Shown piece by piece: positions 1 to 7,570 of a stretch of DNA of 24,231 nucleotides. Where the stretch lies: assembly GCA_002493835.1 (NCBI GenBank), contig DLAA01000068.1, positions 1 to 24,231 on the forward strand. Direction: 5' to 3'. The notes below the pieces were generated by a model, which searched no databases, had not been told where the DNA came from, and was given only the letters and a program-made list of their open reading frames with translations. The position numbers were made by a program, and so were the translations under genes. Every line of letters begins with the position of its first letter. The stretch's first letter is position 1. The DNA comes from Lachnospiraceae bacterium UBA7060 (GTDB taxonomy: Bacteria > Bacillota > Clostridia > Lachnospirales > Lachnospiraceae).

Positions 1-1
1 T

Positions 2-169
2 GCCGTGATAGCGAGTCAGAAAGCGTTGATTGACGAGAAGGACGAGGGGATCCGAGATCAGGGCCGAATGATAGATGAGAGGGATGCCGTGATAGCAAGT
101 CAGAAAGCGCTGATAGATGAGAAGGATGAAGGGATCCGAAACCAGAGCCGGATGATAGATGAAAGGGAT
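2..169 (+). repeat. 84-bp in-frame tandem repeat (two copies, third degenerate)
   Basis: Positions 2-85 and 86-169 are two direct copies of an 84-bp unit. Most differences between them are synonymous third-position changes; the visible amino-acid changes are D to N and G to S. A third, diverged unit follows at about 170-253. Each unit encodes 28 residues (four heptads), so copy-number change would lengthen or shorten a coiled coil without shifting the frame. The array may extend left of the window. Confidence 0.85.
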
Positions 170-298
170 ATGTTAATAGACGACCAAAGACAGATGATTG
201 CTGTACAGACAGAGAAATTAGAAGATTTAAATCAATTCGTACAGGAAGTAAATAAACACAAGATCATATCCAGACTACTATTTCACAAGGAAGGATAA
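2..298 (+). CDS. C-terminal coiled-coil tail of a truncated polysaccharide-locus protein
   Basis: The reading frame is open at the left edge, so only the last 98 residues are visible and the true start is outside the window. What remains is almost wholly charged heptad-like repeat: two nearly identical 28-residue units (A/V-I-A-S-Q-K-A-L-I-D-E-K-D type), a third degenerate unit, then a short basic tail ending KIISRLLFHKEG. No catalytic domain is visible. 28 residues equals four heptads, as expected of an extended parallel coiled coil. It ends 8 bp before the next glycosyltransferase gene, so it is probably co-transcribed. In O-antigen and exopolysaccharide loci such tails occur on glycosyltransferases and on chain-length-controlling methyltransferase/kinases (WbdD type), but the catalytic part cannot be seen, so no function is assigned. 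Confidence 0.8.
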   Translation, partial: AVIASQKALIDEKDEGIRDQGRMIDERDAVIASQKALIDEKDEGIRNQSRMIDERDMLIDDQRQMIAVQTEKLEDLNQFVQEVNKHKIISRLLFHKEG

Positions 299-306
299 GG
301 AATGAT

Positions 307-1533
307 ATGAAAAAAGCGGCATGGGTTTTACCTGTGTTTTTAGAAGGCTCAGGCGGTCACAGAACAATGTTTCAGAATATTCAGGTTTTAGCTGAGCATG
401 GATATACAAATGATGTATATGTGGAAGACAAAGGGCAGGTAAACAATGATGTGGAATTAAGAAAACAAGTGGAAAAATATTTTGGAAATTATGACTGCAA
501 TTTGTATCTGGGTTTTGAAAAAATAGGGGATGGCTACGATGTAATTTTTGCCACCGCTTGGTTTACAGCCAAAATTGTCAGAGATATACAGGGAAATGCA
601 AAAAAGATTTATTTCATACAGGATTTTGAAGCACTATTTAATCCGATGGGTGATGGATATTTGATGGCGTTGAATTCCTATTGCTATGGGTTGCAGCCAA
701 TTTCGATTGGCCACTGGCTTTCTCATAAGATGGAAACGGAATTTGGGACACCGGCACAGTGTTTTGATTTTTGCGCAGATAAAAAAATATATAAACCGGT
801 AAACTGCGAAAAAGAAAATGCAGTGTGTTTTGTGTATCAGCCGGACAAGCCGAGAAGGTGTACTGTCATTGGGATAGAGGCGCTGGGGATTATAAAATAT
901 TTTAGACCGGATGTGAAGATCTATCTTTATGGGTCAAGGGAAAAGGGAAATGTCTGGTTTGAACATGAAAACCTGGGAATCATCTCTCTCGAAAAATGCA
1001 ATGAACTCTACAACAAGTGCAGTGTGGGACTGTGCATCAGTTCCTCCAATCCATCCAGAATTCCCTTCGAAATGATGGCGGCAGGGCTGCCTGTTGTGGA
1101 ACTTTATATGGAAAATAATCTGTATGATATGCCCGACTCTGTTGTATCACTGGCCCACTACACACCTGAGTCAATAGCGGAGGCGGTTATCAGACTGCTG
1201 GATGATGAGGGGAAACGTTCCAAGATGTCAGCTGAAGGCATCAAGTATATGGAAGACAAGGATTTAGATAAGGGATATGAGCAGTTTTTGGAGGCTGTCA
1301 ATAAAGTAGTGGATAATGAAAACATACCAATGCAGAATGCCAGGATTATGTATAATAAGCCGCCCATAATGGCTGATGTGATATTAAATCAGATGGCAGA
1401 CCGTCAGGAAATAGTGAAAGCTACTGAGAGCAGGGAGCACAGATTCATTCAGAAAATCAAAAGAGTGCGGTTTTTGGATCGCAGCAGACTGTTACATAAA
1501 ATTTATAATAGATACCGCAGCAGGATAAAGTAA
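307..1533 (+). CDS. WsaF-like GT4 glycosyltransferase (rhamnosyltransferase-like)
   Basis: A 408-residue cytosolic glycosyltransferase of GT-B fold, probably adding a sugar such as rhamnose to a nascent surface glycan. The N-terminal lobe begins with a strand followed by the glycine-rich EGSGGHRT loop (residues 13-20). YFIQDFEALFNP (102-113) is characteristic of the WsaF-like family. The C-terminal lobe has the nucleotide-sugar region: QPDKPRR near 178-184, the strand IYLYGS near 205-210, and SNPSRIPFEMMAAGLPVVE (247-265), the usual donor-binding helix with its acidic residue. The last ~60 residues are basic and probably contact the membrane or a partner. The start follows AAGG at 297-300. 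It sits 8 bp after the previous gene. Donor and acceptor cannot be deduced from sequence. Confidence 0.85.
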   Translation: MKKAAWVLPVFLEGSGGHRTMFQNIQVLAEHGYTNDVYVEDKGQVNNDVELRKQVEKYFGNYDCNLYLGFEKIGDGYDVIFATAWFTAKIVRDIQGNAKKIYFIQDFEALFNPMGDGYLMALNSYCYGLQPISIGHWLSHKMETEFGTPAQCFDFCADKKIYKPVNCEKENAVCFVYQPDKPRRCTVIGIEALGIIKYFRPDVKIYLYGSREKGNVWFEHENLGIISLEKCNELYNKCSVGLCISSSNPSRIPFEMMAAGLPVVELYMENNLYDMPDSVVSLAHYTPESIAEAVIRLLDDEGKRSKMSAEGIKYMEDKDLDKGYEQFLEAVNKVVDNENIPMQNARIMYNKPPIMADVILNQMADRQEIVKATESREHRFIQKIKRVRFLDRSRLLHKIYNRYRSRIK

Positions 1534-1562
1534 ATGCATGGGAGGGGAAGAAGGGATCTGTA

Positions 1563-3518
1563 ATGGAACAAAAGAGTTATAAAGTAATATCCTTGGATTT
1601 GTGGGATACGGTGATTCGCAGGAAATGTCATCCAGATGAAATCAAAAGAAAAACAGCGAATTATTTGATGACAAACTATTATGAATGCATCGCAGAGCAG
1701 TTTCGTTCCATAAATGTCCTGACGCAGGAAAGAGTGCAGTGCGAGAGAGAGATAGGAGAAAGGGCTCGGGAAAAAGGGCTGGATGATGAATATAGGATAC
1801 GCACTGTATTTGAAGGCTGGGTTGGGAAGGTAATGCCGCAGCATCCAGATCGTTCGAAATTGGTTGACGAGTTATATGCATATGAGCTTCACACGGAGAT
1901 AAAGAATGCTTATCTGGATACAGGCATTGTTTCTATGGTGGAAAAGATACCGCATGACCAATTGATATATCTGTCGGATTTTTATGCGGGAGCGGATTTT
2001 CTCAATGAAATCCTGGATCGGATTCAATGTCCGCTACAATTTGATAGACAATATGTCTCCTGTGACTGTGGATATAATAAGAGGTCAGGGCGTTTATTTG
2101 AATATGCACTGGGTGATATGCAGATCACGCCAAAAGAACAGCTGCATATAGGAGACAATTTGTACAGTGACGTGGAAATTCCGGAAAGTAAGGGGATAGA
2201 AGCTAGGCAGTATCTGCCGGCCCAGGAACATAAAATTCGGCTGCAGAAAGAAAAAAGCTATGCTGATCAAAGGGCATACGAACAGGAGCCGTTCCAGTTT
2301 GGGAAGTTGGTGTCAAAAGGGGAAATTTCGGTTTTCTTTTATGGATTTGTGCATTGGATTATTGAGTCTTGTCTGCAGGATGAGATAGAGGAACTCTATT
2401 TTTTTACGCGGGAAGGAGAATTCTATAAACAAGTTTATGATGAGATCGTTAAAAATGAGTATAAGGATCAAAGGATACCGAGAGCAGAGATTCTGGAAGT
2501 AAGCAGACTGTCGACATTTTGCGCTTCACTGCGTGAAGTCAGCCTGGCGGAAATGATGAGGATCTGGAATCAGTATTCTGTCCAGTCTCTTGGGGCAATG
2601 TTTAAATCCTTGGGCATTCCGATGGAGGTAGTTGCCGCGTTTGCTGAAAAATACGGGATTCCCATGGAAGAAGTGATCACCTATCCATGGCTGGATGAGC
2701 GGGTGATGAGACTGTTTCAAGACCAGGATTTTCTGCTAACCGTTCGAAACGAGAGGGATGTTAAAAGGAAGCTGCTGTCTGATTACCTGGCACAGAAGGG
2801 AATTGATCCGGAAAGGAAAAAGAGGATCGGTATTGTGGATATCGGATGGAGGGGAACCATTCAGGACAATATCTGCTATTTGATTCCGAATTGTGAAGTG
2901 AAAGGATATTACATAGGGCTGGTTCCTTTTCTTAATGAACAGCCGGGCAATGCGGTGAAGCGCGGCTATTTAAACGGATATGGCAAATTTGATTTCTTAT
3001 TGCAGTATGTCATGCCTTTTGAGATGATCTGCAATTCACCAAATGGAAGTACAACCGGATACGAGAGAAAGGGAAATACCGTCTGTGCAGTCAGGAAGAA
3101 GGAAACGGAAGAGGATCAGATTTATTATCAGTATACGGTGAAGATACAAAAAGATATATTGGCCGATTTGCCAGAAATTTATCGCAGTTTAAATAATAGG
3201 CCATATATAGCGAGCAGCATTCGGGCATATGCGCATAAAAAATTGAGCGATTATATTTTGAATCCGCAGCGCGCGACAGCGGAAGCCTATTTTTCCTTGC
3301 GCCATAATGAAGAATTTGGTGTTGGGGAATATGTGGATAAGACAACGGTATTCCGCTTTGATTTGTTCGCTGGGGCATTGTTAGGGAGAAAATACCGAAG
3401 CAGGCTGGCACAGTTTTTGAGAGATACCACATGGCCACAGGGATATCTGGTGAAATACCATCTGACGCCTTTGGTGAAGCTTTATAATCTGCGGTATTGT
3501 GAGGAACAGGGAGGATGA
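1563..3518 (+). CDS. HAD-superfamily two-domain protein (COG5610-like)
   Basis: A 651-residue soluble protein of the type often found in polysaccharide loci. Residues 1-230 form a HAD-like domain: motif I is LDLWDT (11-16), a possible motif II serine lies in IYLSDFY, and motif IV is HIGDNLYSDVE. The usual second aspartate of motif I (DxD) is Trp, so a standard phosphatase reaction is uncertain; haloacid-dehalogenase-like members also have an aromatic residue there. The rest (about 240-651) is a second domain seen in COG5610 relatives, with the blocks ELYFFTREGEFYKQVY and IGIVDIGWRGTIQDN. GAAGG at 1550-1554 gives a good spacing to the ATG. No signal peptide or membrane helix is visible. It may modify or edit glycan intermediates, but the role is unknown. 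Confidence 0.75.
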   Translation: MEQKSYKVISLDLWDTVIRRKCHPDEIKRKTANYLMTNYYECIAEQFRSINVLTQERVQCEREIGERAREKGLDDEYRIRTVFEGWVGKVMPQHPDRSKLVDELYAYELHTEIKNAYLDTGIVSMVEKIPHDQLIYLSDFYAGADFLNEILDRIQCPLQFDRQYVSCDCGYNKRSGRLFEYALGDMQITPKEQLHIGDNLYSDVEIPESKGIEARQYLPAQEHKIRLQKEKSYADQRAYEQEPFQFGKLVSKGEISVFFYGFVHWIIESCLQDEIEELYFFTREGEFYKQVYDEIVKNEYKDQRIPRAEILEVSRLSTFCASLREVSLAEMMRIWNQYSVQSLGAMFKSLGIPMEVVAAFAEKYGIPMEEVITYPWLDERVMRLFQDQDFLLTVRNERDVKRKLLSDYLAQKGIDPERKKRIGIVDIGWRGTIQDNICYLIPNCEVKGYYIGLVPFLNEQPGNAVKRGYLNGYGKFDFLLQYVMPFEMICNSPNGSTTGYERKGNTVCAVRKKETEEDQIYYQYTVKIQKDILADLPEIYRSLNNRPYIASSIRAYAHKKLSDYILNPQRATAEAYFSLRHNEEFGVGEYVDKTTVFRFDLFAGALLGRKYRSRLAQFLRDTTWPQGYLVKYHLTPLVKLYNLRYCEEQGG

Positions 3519-3522
3519 AAAG

Positions 3523-3945
3523 GTGAAAAGAAGAATTGGCAGATTGGTTGGGACATTTTTCTGTCTGGTGTGTTTTGCGGTGTTACTGTCTGGAAATGTA
3601 AAAGCCGAGGAGGAAAATACAGAGGTATCCTCGCTGACCATTTCAAATGATGGGCAGGCATATGGAGAGTTGTACGGTGCGCCTTACAGTGAAACCGATG
3701 ATTCCAGGTGGCTTACTTTAAAACTGGGAGGCAGGGGGCTGCGCATTGTAGATAATAACAATGTAGATATCATTCTGATTGATCAATTTGGATCAGTTTA
3801 TATCGGTGGTGAGTTATGTAACCCTATTCAGACAGAAGATAAAACCGGTGTCAAGACAGACTTTTCATATGGATTCATGTATTTTCTGGTTGTAGTGGCG
3901 ATATTGCTCAGTGCTTACAATTTCGTTACAAGAAGAAAAAGTTAA
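3523..3945 (+). CDS. Small secreted, C-terminally anchored protein sharing a domain with the 17188-18423 product
   Basis: Read from the GTG at 3523, which has GGGAGG (3509-3514) at proper spacing, this is a 140-residue protein. A GTG at 3499 is in frame but lies within the preceding gene. It has a signal peptide (KRR, hydrophobic core, likely cleavage after NVKA), a ~65-residue beta-rich domain, one membrane helix (GFMYFLVVVAILLSAYNF) and a short basic cytoplasmic end. The exported domain, with the blocks NDGQAYGELYG, SRWLTLKLGGRGLRIV and IDQFGSVYIGGEL, aligns by eye with the end of the 411-residue protein at 17188-18423 (NDGASGEIYGG, NGWLTLRAGEGGIRIV, IDNFGGIYLNGD). It therefore looks like a stand-alone anchor version of that domain. 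Function unknown; a surface or envelope structural role is inferred. It starts 4 bp after the upstream stop. Confidence 0.7.
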   Translation: MKRRIGRLVGTFFCLVCFAVLLSGNVKAEEENTEVSSLTISNDGQAYGELYGAPYSETDDSRWLTLKLGGRGLRIVDNNNVDIILIDQFGSVYIGGELCNPIQTEDKTGVKTDFSYGFMYFLVVVAILLSAYNFVTRRKS

Positions 3946-3979
3946 GGAAGCGGGATTGGCCGGGATAGGAGGACATGTC

Positions 3980-4204
3980 ATGCTCTATAACGAAAGAATA
4001 CGGGAACTTAGGAAGGACAGAGCAATGGTACAGCAGGAGGTTGCAGATATGCTTGAAGTGGGGCAGCGCACGTATGCAGACTATGAAAATGGCAAGACGA
4101 GGATTCCGGTGAAAAGTCTGCTGATTCTTGCCAGGTTTTATGATGTGTCAATGGATTATATTTCCGGGGCGAGCGATGTAAAAGAGCGATATCCCTGCCA
4201 ATAG
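3980..4204 (+). CDS. Small XRE-family helix-turn-helix transcriptional regulator
   Basis: A 74-residue DNA-binding protein made of little more than one HTH domain. The ATG at 3980 is preceded by AGGAGGA (3967-3973), and LYNERIRELRKDRAMVQQEVA is a typical XRE beginning, so this start is preferred over the longer frame that overlaps the upstream gene. Recognition-helix region: LEVGQRTYADYENGKTRIP, followed by SLLILARFYDVSMDYISG, the standard end of phage-Cro/SinR-like domains. There is no sensor domain. It lies inside the glycan operon, 34 bp after the previous stop, suggesting local autoregulation or control of the locus. No operator repeat was recognised nearby. Confidence 0.85.
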   Translation: MLYNERIRELRKDRAMVQQEVADMLEVGQRTYADYENGKTRIPVKSLLILARFYDVSMDYISGASDVKERYPCQ

Positions 4205-4276
4205 AAATGTGCAGGCAATATGGTGTATGTGGGGGTTTACAGTTCCTTAGAAGCGAAATGTTTGGGGATTAGTTTC

Positions 4277-5338
4277 ATGGAAGACAGGAGAAAACGTGGA
4301 AGAAGGTTCCTTGATCTGTGTGCGGTAGGGTGCATTTTACTCAGCGTTTCTATGGCAAGCCTTTGGATTATAAAAGTGCAGGAACAGAAAAGAAAGACCG
4401 TACTGTATTCTACGGATTTGGCCATAGATGGTGATTTTGATGATTATTTTGATTTGGTTGTGATGAAATCGCTGGCTGGCATTGATCTGACAATCATAGT
4501 GGATGGAAACGACAGCGGACAGAAGCAAAGCGGTGTTGATGCCATTCTCAATCTCGATAAAATAGCGGGAGAGGAGTATCGACAATCCAAGATTATTATA
4601 GGACGCAGCCTAAATTTGGAGAATATGTATGATCCCCATGTCAGTGATGATTTAGTAAACATTTTGAAAAATGCAAAGGGTAAAGTTGATATTGTTACAG
4701 TTGGAAGTTTAAGAGATATTGCGGCACTGTATAACTATTCACCCAGTTTGTTTGAAAGAAAAACGGACCGCATCTGGATCTTTGCCGGAGATGCAGAAGG
4801 CACAATGACAGAATGGAATGTAGCCTTGGATGAAACTGCCTTTTTGCGCATTATGAATTCAGGAGAATTAAATATCTATTGGATTCCGTGTTTCCAAAAA
4901 GGGATATGGACGGCAGGGTCTAATGCGTCATATTTTACGGCCAGACATGAAGAAGTATTAAGTGATGCAGATGACAGTCTGCAAAAATGGTTTTACTACC
5001 GATTTGAAAAAAGCAGATTGGACTTTCAAAATTATATGGCGAGTCCGCAAATTGCAAATGAATTTATGGATGGAACTAGAAATTTGTGGTGTGCCCCCTT
5101 ATTTCCGCTGATTGATGGCAGTATGGAGGAATATTTAGAGGCCTATAATCAGGAGCGAAATGAGAATATCGATTTGCCGTGTGGATTTTCAGAAAAAAGA
5201 GTGATGTTTTCTGAGGGAGGCAGGGTGGAATATGGTGTAGGAAATAGAATCCAAGTGTTTGAAATTTACGATTATGATGCGTATGCCGACCTTATGAAAT
5301 ACATATTAAGGCGTATCTACAGTAATTGGAATAACTAA
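4277..5338 (+). CDS. Membrane-anchored nucleoside-hydrolase-like protein
   Basis: A 353-residue protein read from the ATG at 4277 (MEDRRKRGRR...); an in-frame ATG at 4220 would add 19 unlikely residues, and neither has a strong ribosome binding site. A basic N-terminus and one hydrophobic segment (about 13-33) form an uncleaved signal anchor, placing the rest outside the cell. STDLAIDGDFDDYFDL (45-60) resembles the calcium-binding aspartate cluster of inosine/uridine-preferring nucleoside hydrolases. IWIFAGDAEGTMTEWNVALD followed by ETAFLRIMNSG resembles their later GG...EfN..vDPeAA...fxSG block. The first aspartate of the DTD motif is Ser and the spacing has two extra residues, so activity may differ or be lost. 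Within a glycan locus it may cleave or bind a glycosyl or nucleoside-like moiety; this is inference. Confidence 0.6.
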   Translation: MEDRRKRGRRFLDLCAVGCILLSVSMASLWIIKVQEQKRKTVLYSTDLAIDGDFDDYFDLVVMKSLAGIDLTIIVDGNDSGQKQSGVDAILNLDKIAGEEYRQSKIIIGRSLNLENMYDPHVSDDLVNILKNAKGKVDIVTVGSLRDIAALYNYSPSLFERKTDRIWIFAGDAEGTMTEWNVALDETAFLRIMNSGELNIYWIPCFQKGIWTAGSNASYFTARHEEVLSDADDSLQKWFYYRFEKSRLDFQNYMASPQIANEFMDGTRNLWCAPLFPLIDGSMEEYLEAYNQERNENIDLPCGFSEKRVMFSEGGRVEYGVGNRIQVFEIYDYDAYADLMKYILRRIYSNWNN

Positions 5339-5425
5339 TAAGGAAGAGAGATATGTCAAGTGCATTAGCAAAAAGATGATTTTGCGTAAGTGTGGTAAGT
5401 AGGAATTTGAAGGAGGATAAGCAGC

Positions 5426-7532
5426 TTGCTGAGAAAAACATCTGAAAATCAGATATTTTCTTTCGGGGAATCGCTATTTGTGCAATATATAAAAAGAAAT
5501 ATGGGGGTTATATTGATTGCAATAATGGTTTCCGTGTTTATGACAATATTGACTTATCCAGGGGTTCTGTATTCGGATTCTTATGAGAGAATCCGTGCGG
5601 CAGAGAAGTTTAAACTTTGGCTGCATAATTTGACTACTGGAAATGCGGATTTGACGGATGATCAGATGTGGCTGACTGTGATTCCATCTCTTTTCATTTA
5701 TCTGTCAATAGAATGTACGGGAAGCATGGTGCTGTATACATTTGCTCAATGTGCATTGTTCTATTGCAGCGTTTTACTGACGGCAAAAGAATTGACTGAA
5801 TTAAATAAAAAGGGAATGTATATCTTTATCCTGCTGACTCCGGTTTTTTTGGCATATGGGATAAATTATGAGGCAAGTGTGGGTTGTGTCAGCGCCATAC
5901 TTGGAATGATTCTGATTATTTGTAAGTGGAACAATGTTAAATTACTTGTCGATCGTCTGGCATCTGTTGTAGGGATAATGTTTTGCGCCTTTATTATATT
6001 TGGGTTTCGAGCGAATGCTTTTACAATTTTACCGGTAGTAATAGGAATTGTCTTTTTAATGTATAAAAGGAACATAAAAAGTATTGCGGCCATATTATTA
6101 TCAATTTTATTGGGATTTGGTCTTTCCCTGTATTTGCCGAAAGCATTACATGTCGATACATTGTCAAGCTATGCCGCAGGTTTTTTATGGGAAACTGTTT
6201 CAACGATACAGAATATGGATGGGGAGACACAGGCATTTTACAGCACGTATCTGGATGATATTTTTGGAGAAGGCGCCACACAGGAAGCTTTGGATAAAAA
6301 CACATTTGCAGAGATATCTTCGGCAAATATCAATAGTATTTTGAACGAACCGTTCGATATTTACGTGATCTCCTCGAATGCTGATGAGATATTGTCGAGA
6401 TATTCTAATTTGATCATACAAGAGCCGGGATACTTTTTCAGAACAAAGTGCCAGTTTGTCTGCAATACGTTGGGATTAAAAGAGCCGTTAGATCTGCGGG
6501 AATATTACTACGATATGTGGGGACGGATGGGAGATTATCATTTCAATGACAGCAGGCAAAGAAAATATTTTGTTGATTATTTTGTAAGTTATTTGGAGTT
6601 TATGAAGCTATTTAGGATGCCGTGGCTTATGTTCCTTATGGCGTTTGTATTGTTGGCTGTATGGAGGACAAAATTCCAGGGAAACCCAAAAGAGATTACA
6701 TGTTACGATTGTCTTTTTTTCATTGCGCTGTTTTATTATGGGGCATATATACTGAACACGCAAGCATTTGAGTTCCGCTACTTTTTTCCGTCATGGGTTA
6801 TGCTCTATTTATTAATAATTGTTCTGACTTTTAACATAGGAAGCAGGATAGAAGTTAATCGGAGTGTCAGTGCAGTTTTCATGAGCGGACTTGTCGCTTT
6901 TTGTCTTTTTGGCGGATATTTTAAATTGACTGAATCTGGGGATGCCATGATTGAGGAGATTGAAAAGAACAATCAGCTGGTATGCAGCGATGCCGAACGG
7001 AAAATATATTATGGAGATGGAAAGCTGTATTTTATCCTAAATACCAGTGCGGATAAGGAATATCCTTTTTTTCTCCATTACTATATGCCTGATGGCGAAA
7101 TGATAAACAATGATTTTATGTTTTCTGACAATCAAATTTATACATCATTCTATAGGAAAAAATTGGCTGTAAAAGAAATACCTATGCAGAAATTTAGTCG
7201 GATGGAAGTTGGTCAATTTTATGGGGGGGGGGGTATTGCGGTTTTGGGAAAATCAGCAAGACATGTCAGAATTTGTCAATATTCCTGGAAGCATAGATGT
7301 TGCTGATTTTAACGATGATAATTGGACAAACGGGTACAGCAATTATGAAAATTGCTTTTTGGCTGCAGATGTAAGCTTAGAAAATTGCATGCTTGCCGGT
7401 GAAAAAATAGTGCTGCAGGATGGTAGAGCGACTGTGATAACAAATACGGAAGTGGTAGGAGGGTATCAAAGAATTTACACTGCGGATGATCTTTCTGTAT
7501 ATGGACAAAGAAAGTATGTTATAGATAAATGA
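5426..7532 (+). CDS. Polytopic GT-C-type membrane protein (DUF6020-like), phase-OFF at a poly-G tract
   Basis: Start is TTG at 5426 with AAGGAGG about 10 bp upstream. As sequenced the frame closes at 7306 (626 residues) with an atypical tail rich in Cys, His and Arg. With a G run of 10 or 13 instead of 11 it would continue to the stop at 7532, giving 701 residues. Roughly ten membrane helices precede the run. Early TYPGVLYSDSYERIRAAEKF resembles the acidic first-loop motif of GT-C/DUF6020 proteins. The restored C-terminus (603-701) contains NWTNGYSNY and LQDGRATVI, matching the extracellular domain of the 11295-12824 protein. It probably transfers a lipid-linked sugar onto the glycan outside the membrane. 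The short product keeps all helices but loses about 100 exported residues. No promoter was recognised in the 87-bp gap upstream. Confidence 0.75.
7223..7233 (+). repeat. Poly-G tract 1 (11 G), candidate slippage switch, OFF state
   Basis: Eleven consecutive G in the coding strand of the first GT-C-like gene, read as glycines at codon 600 onwards. The downstream coding frame is restored only when the run is 3n+1 long (10 or 13). With 11 G the frame ends at 7306; the third frame also ends early at a TAG. Homopolymer length can be miscalled in assembly. Confidence 0.85.
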
Positions 7533-7570
7533 GCTGACAGAAGGTTGCAGAACTGGGAGGAACGATAAAG

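Noticed and set aside
3499..3522. Upstream GTG (3499) or ATG (3515) as start of the small secreted protein
   Set aside because: GTG 3499 lies within the preceding gene with no ribosome binding site at proper spacing, and ATG 3515 is in another frame. GTG 3523 has GGGAGG and gives a clean signal peptide.
5368..5385. Small inverted repeat GCAAAA/TTTTGC before the first GT-C-like gene
   Set aside because: A six-base stem with a six-base AT-rich loop and no T tail is too weak to call a terminator or operator.
7209..7532. Stand-alone 107-codon gene after the first GT-C-like gene
   Set aside because: Its start lies inside the upstream gene just before the G run, it has no own ribosome binding site, and its sequence is the natural continuation of the upstream protein. 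It is treated as the out-of-frame end of that gene.
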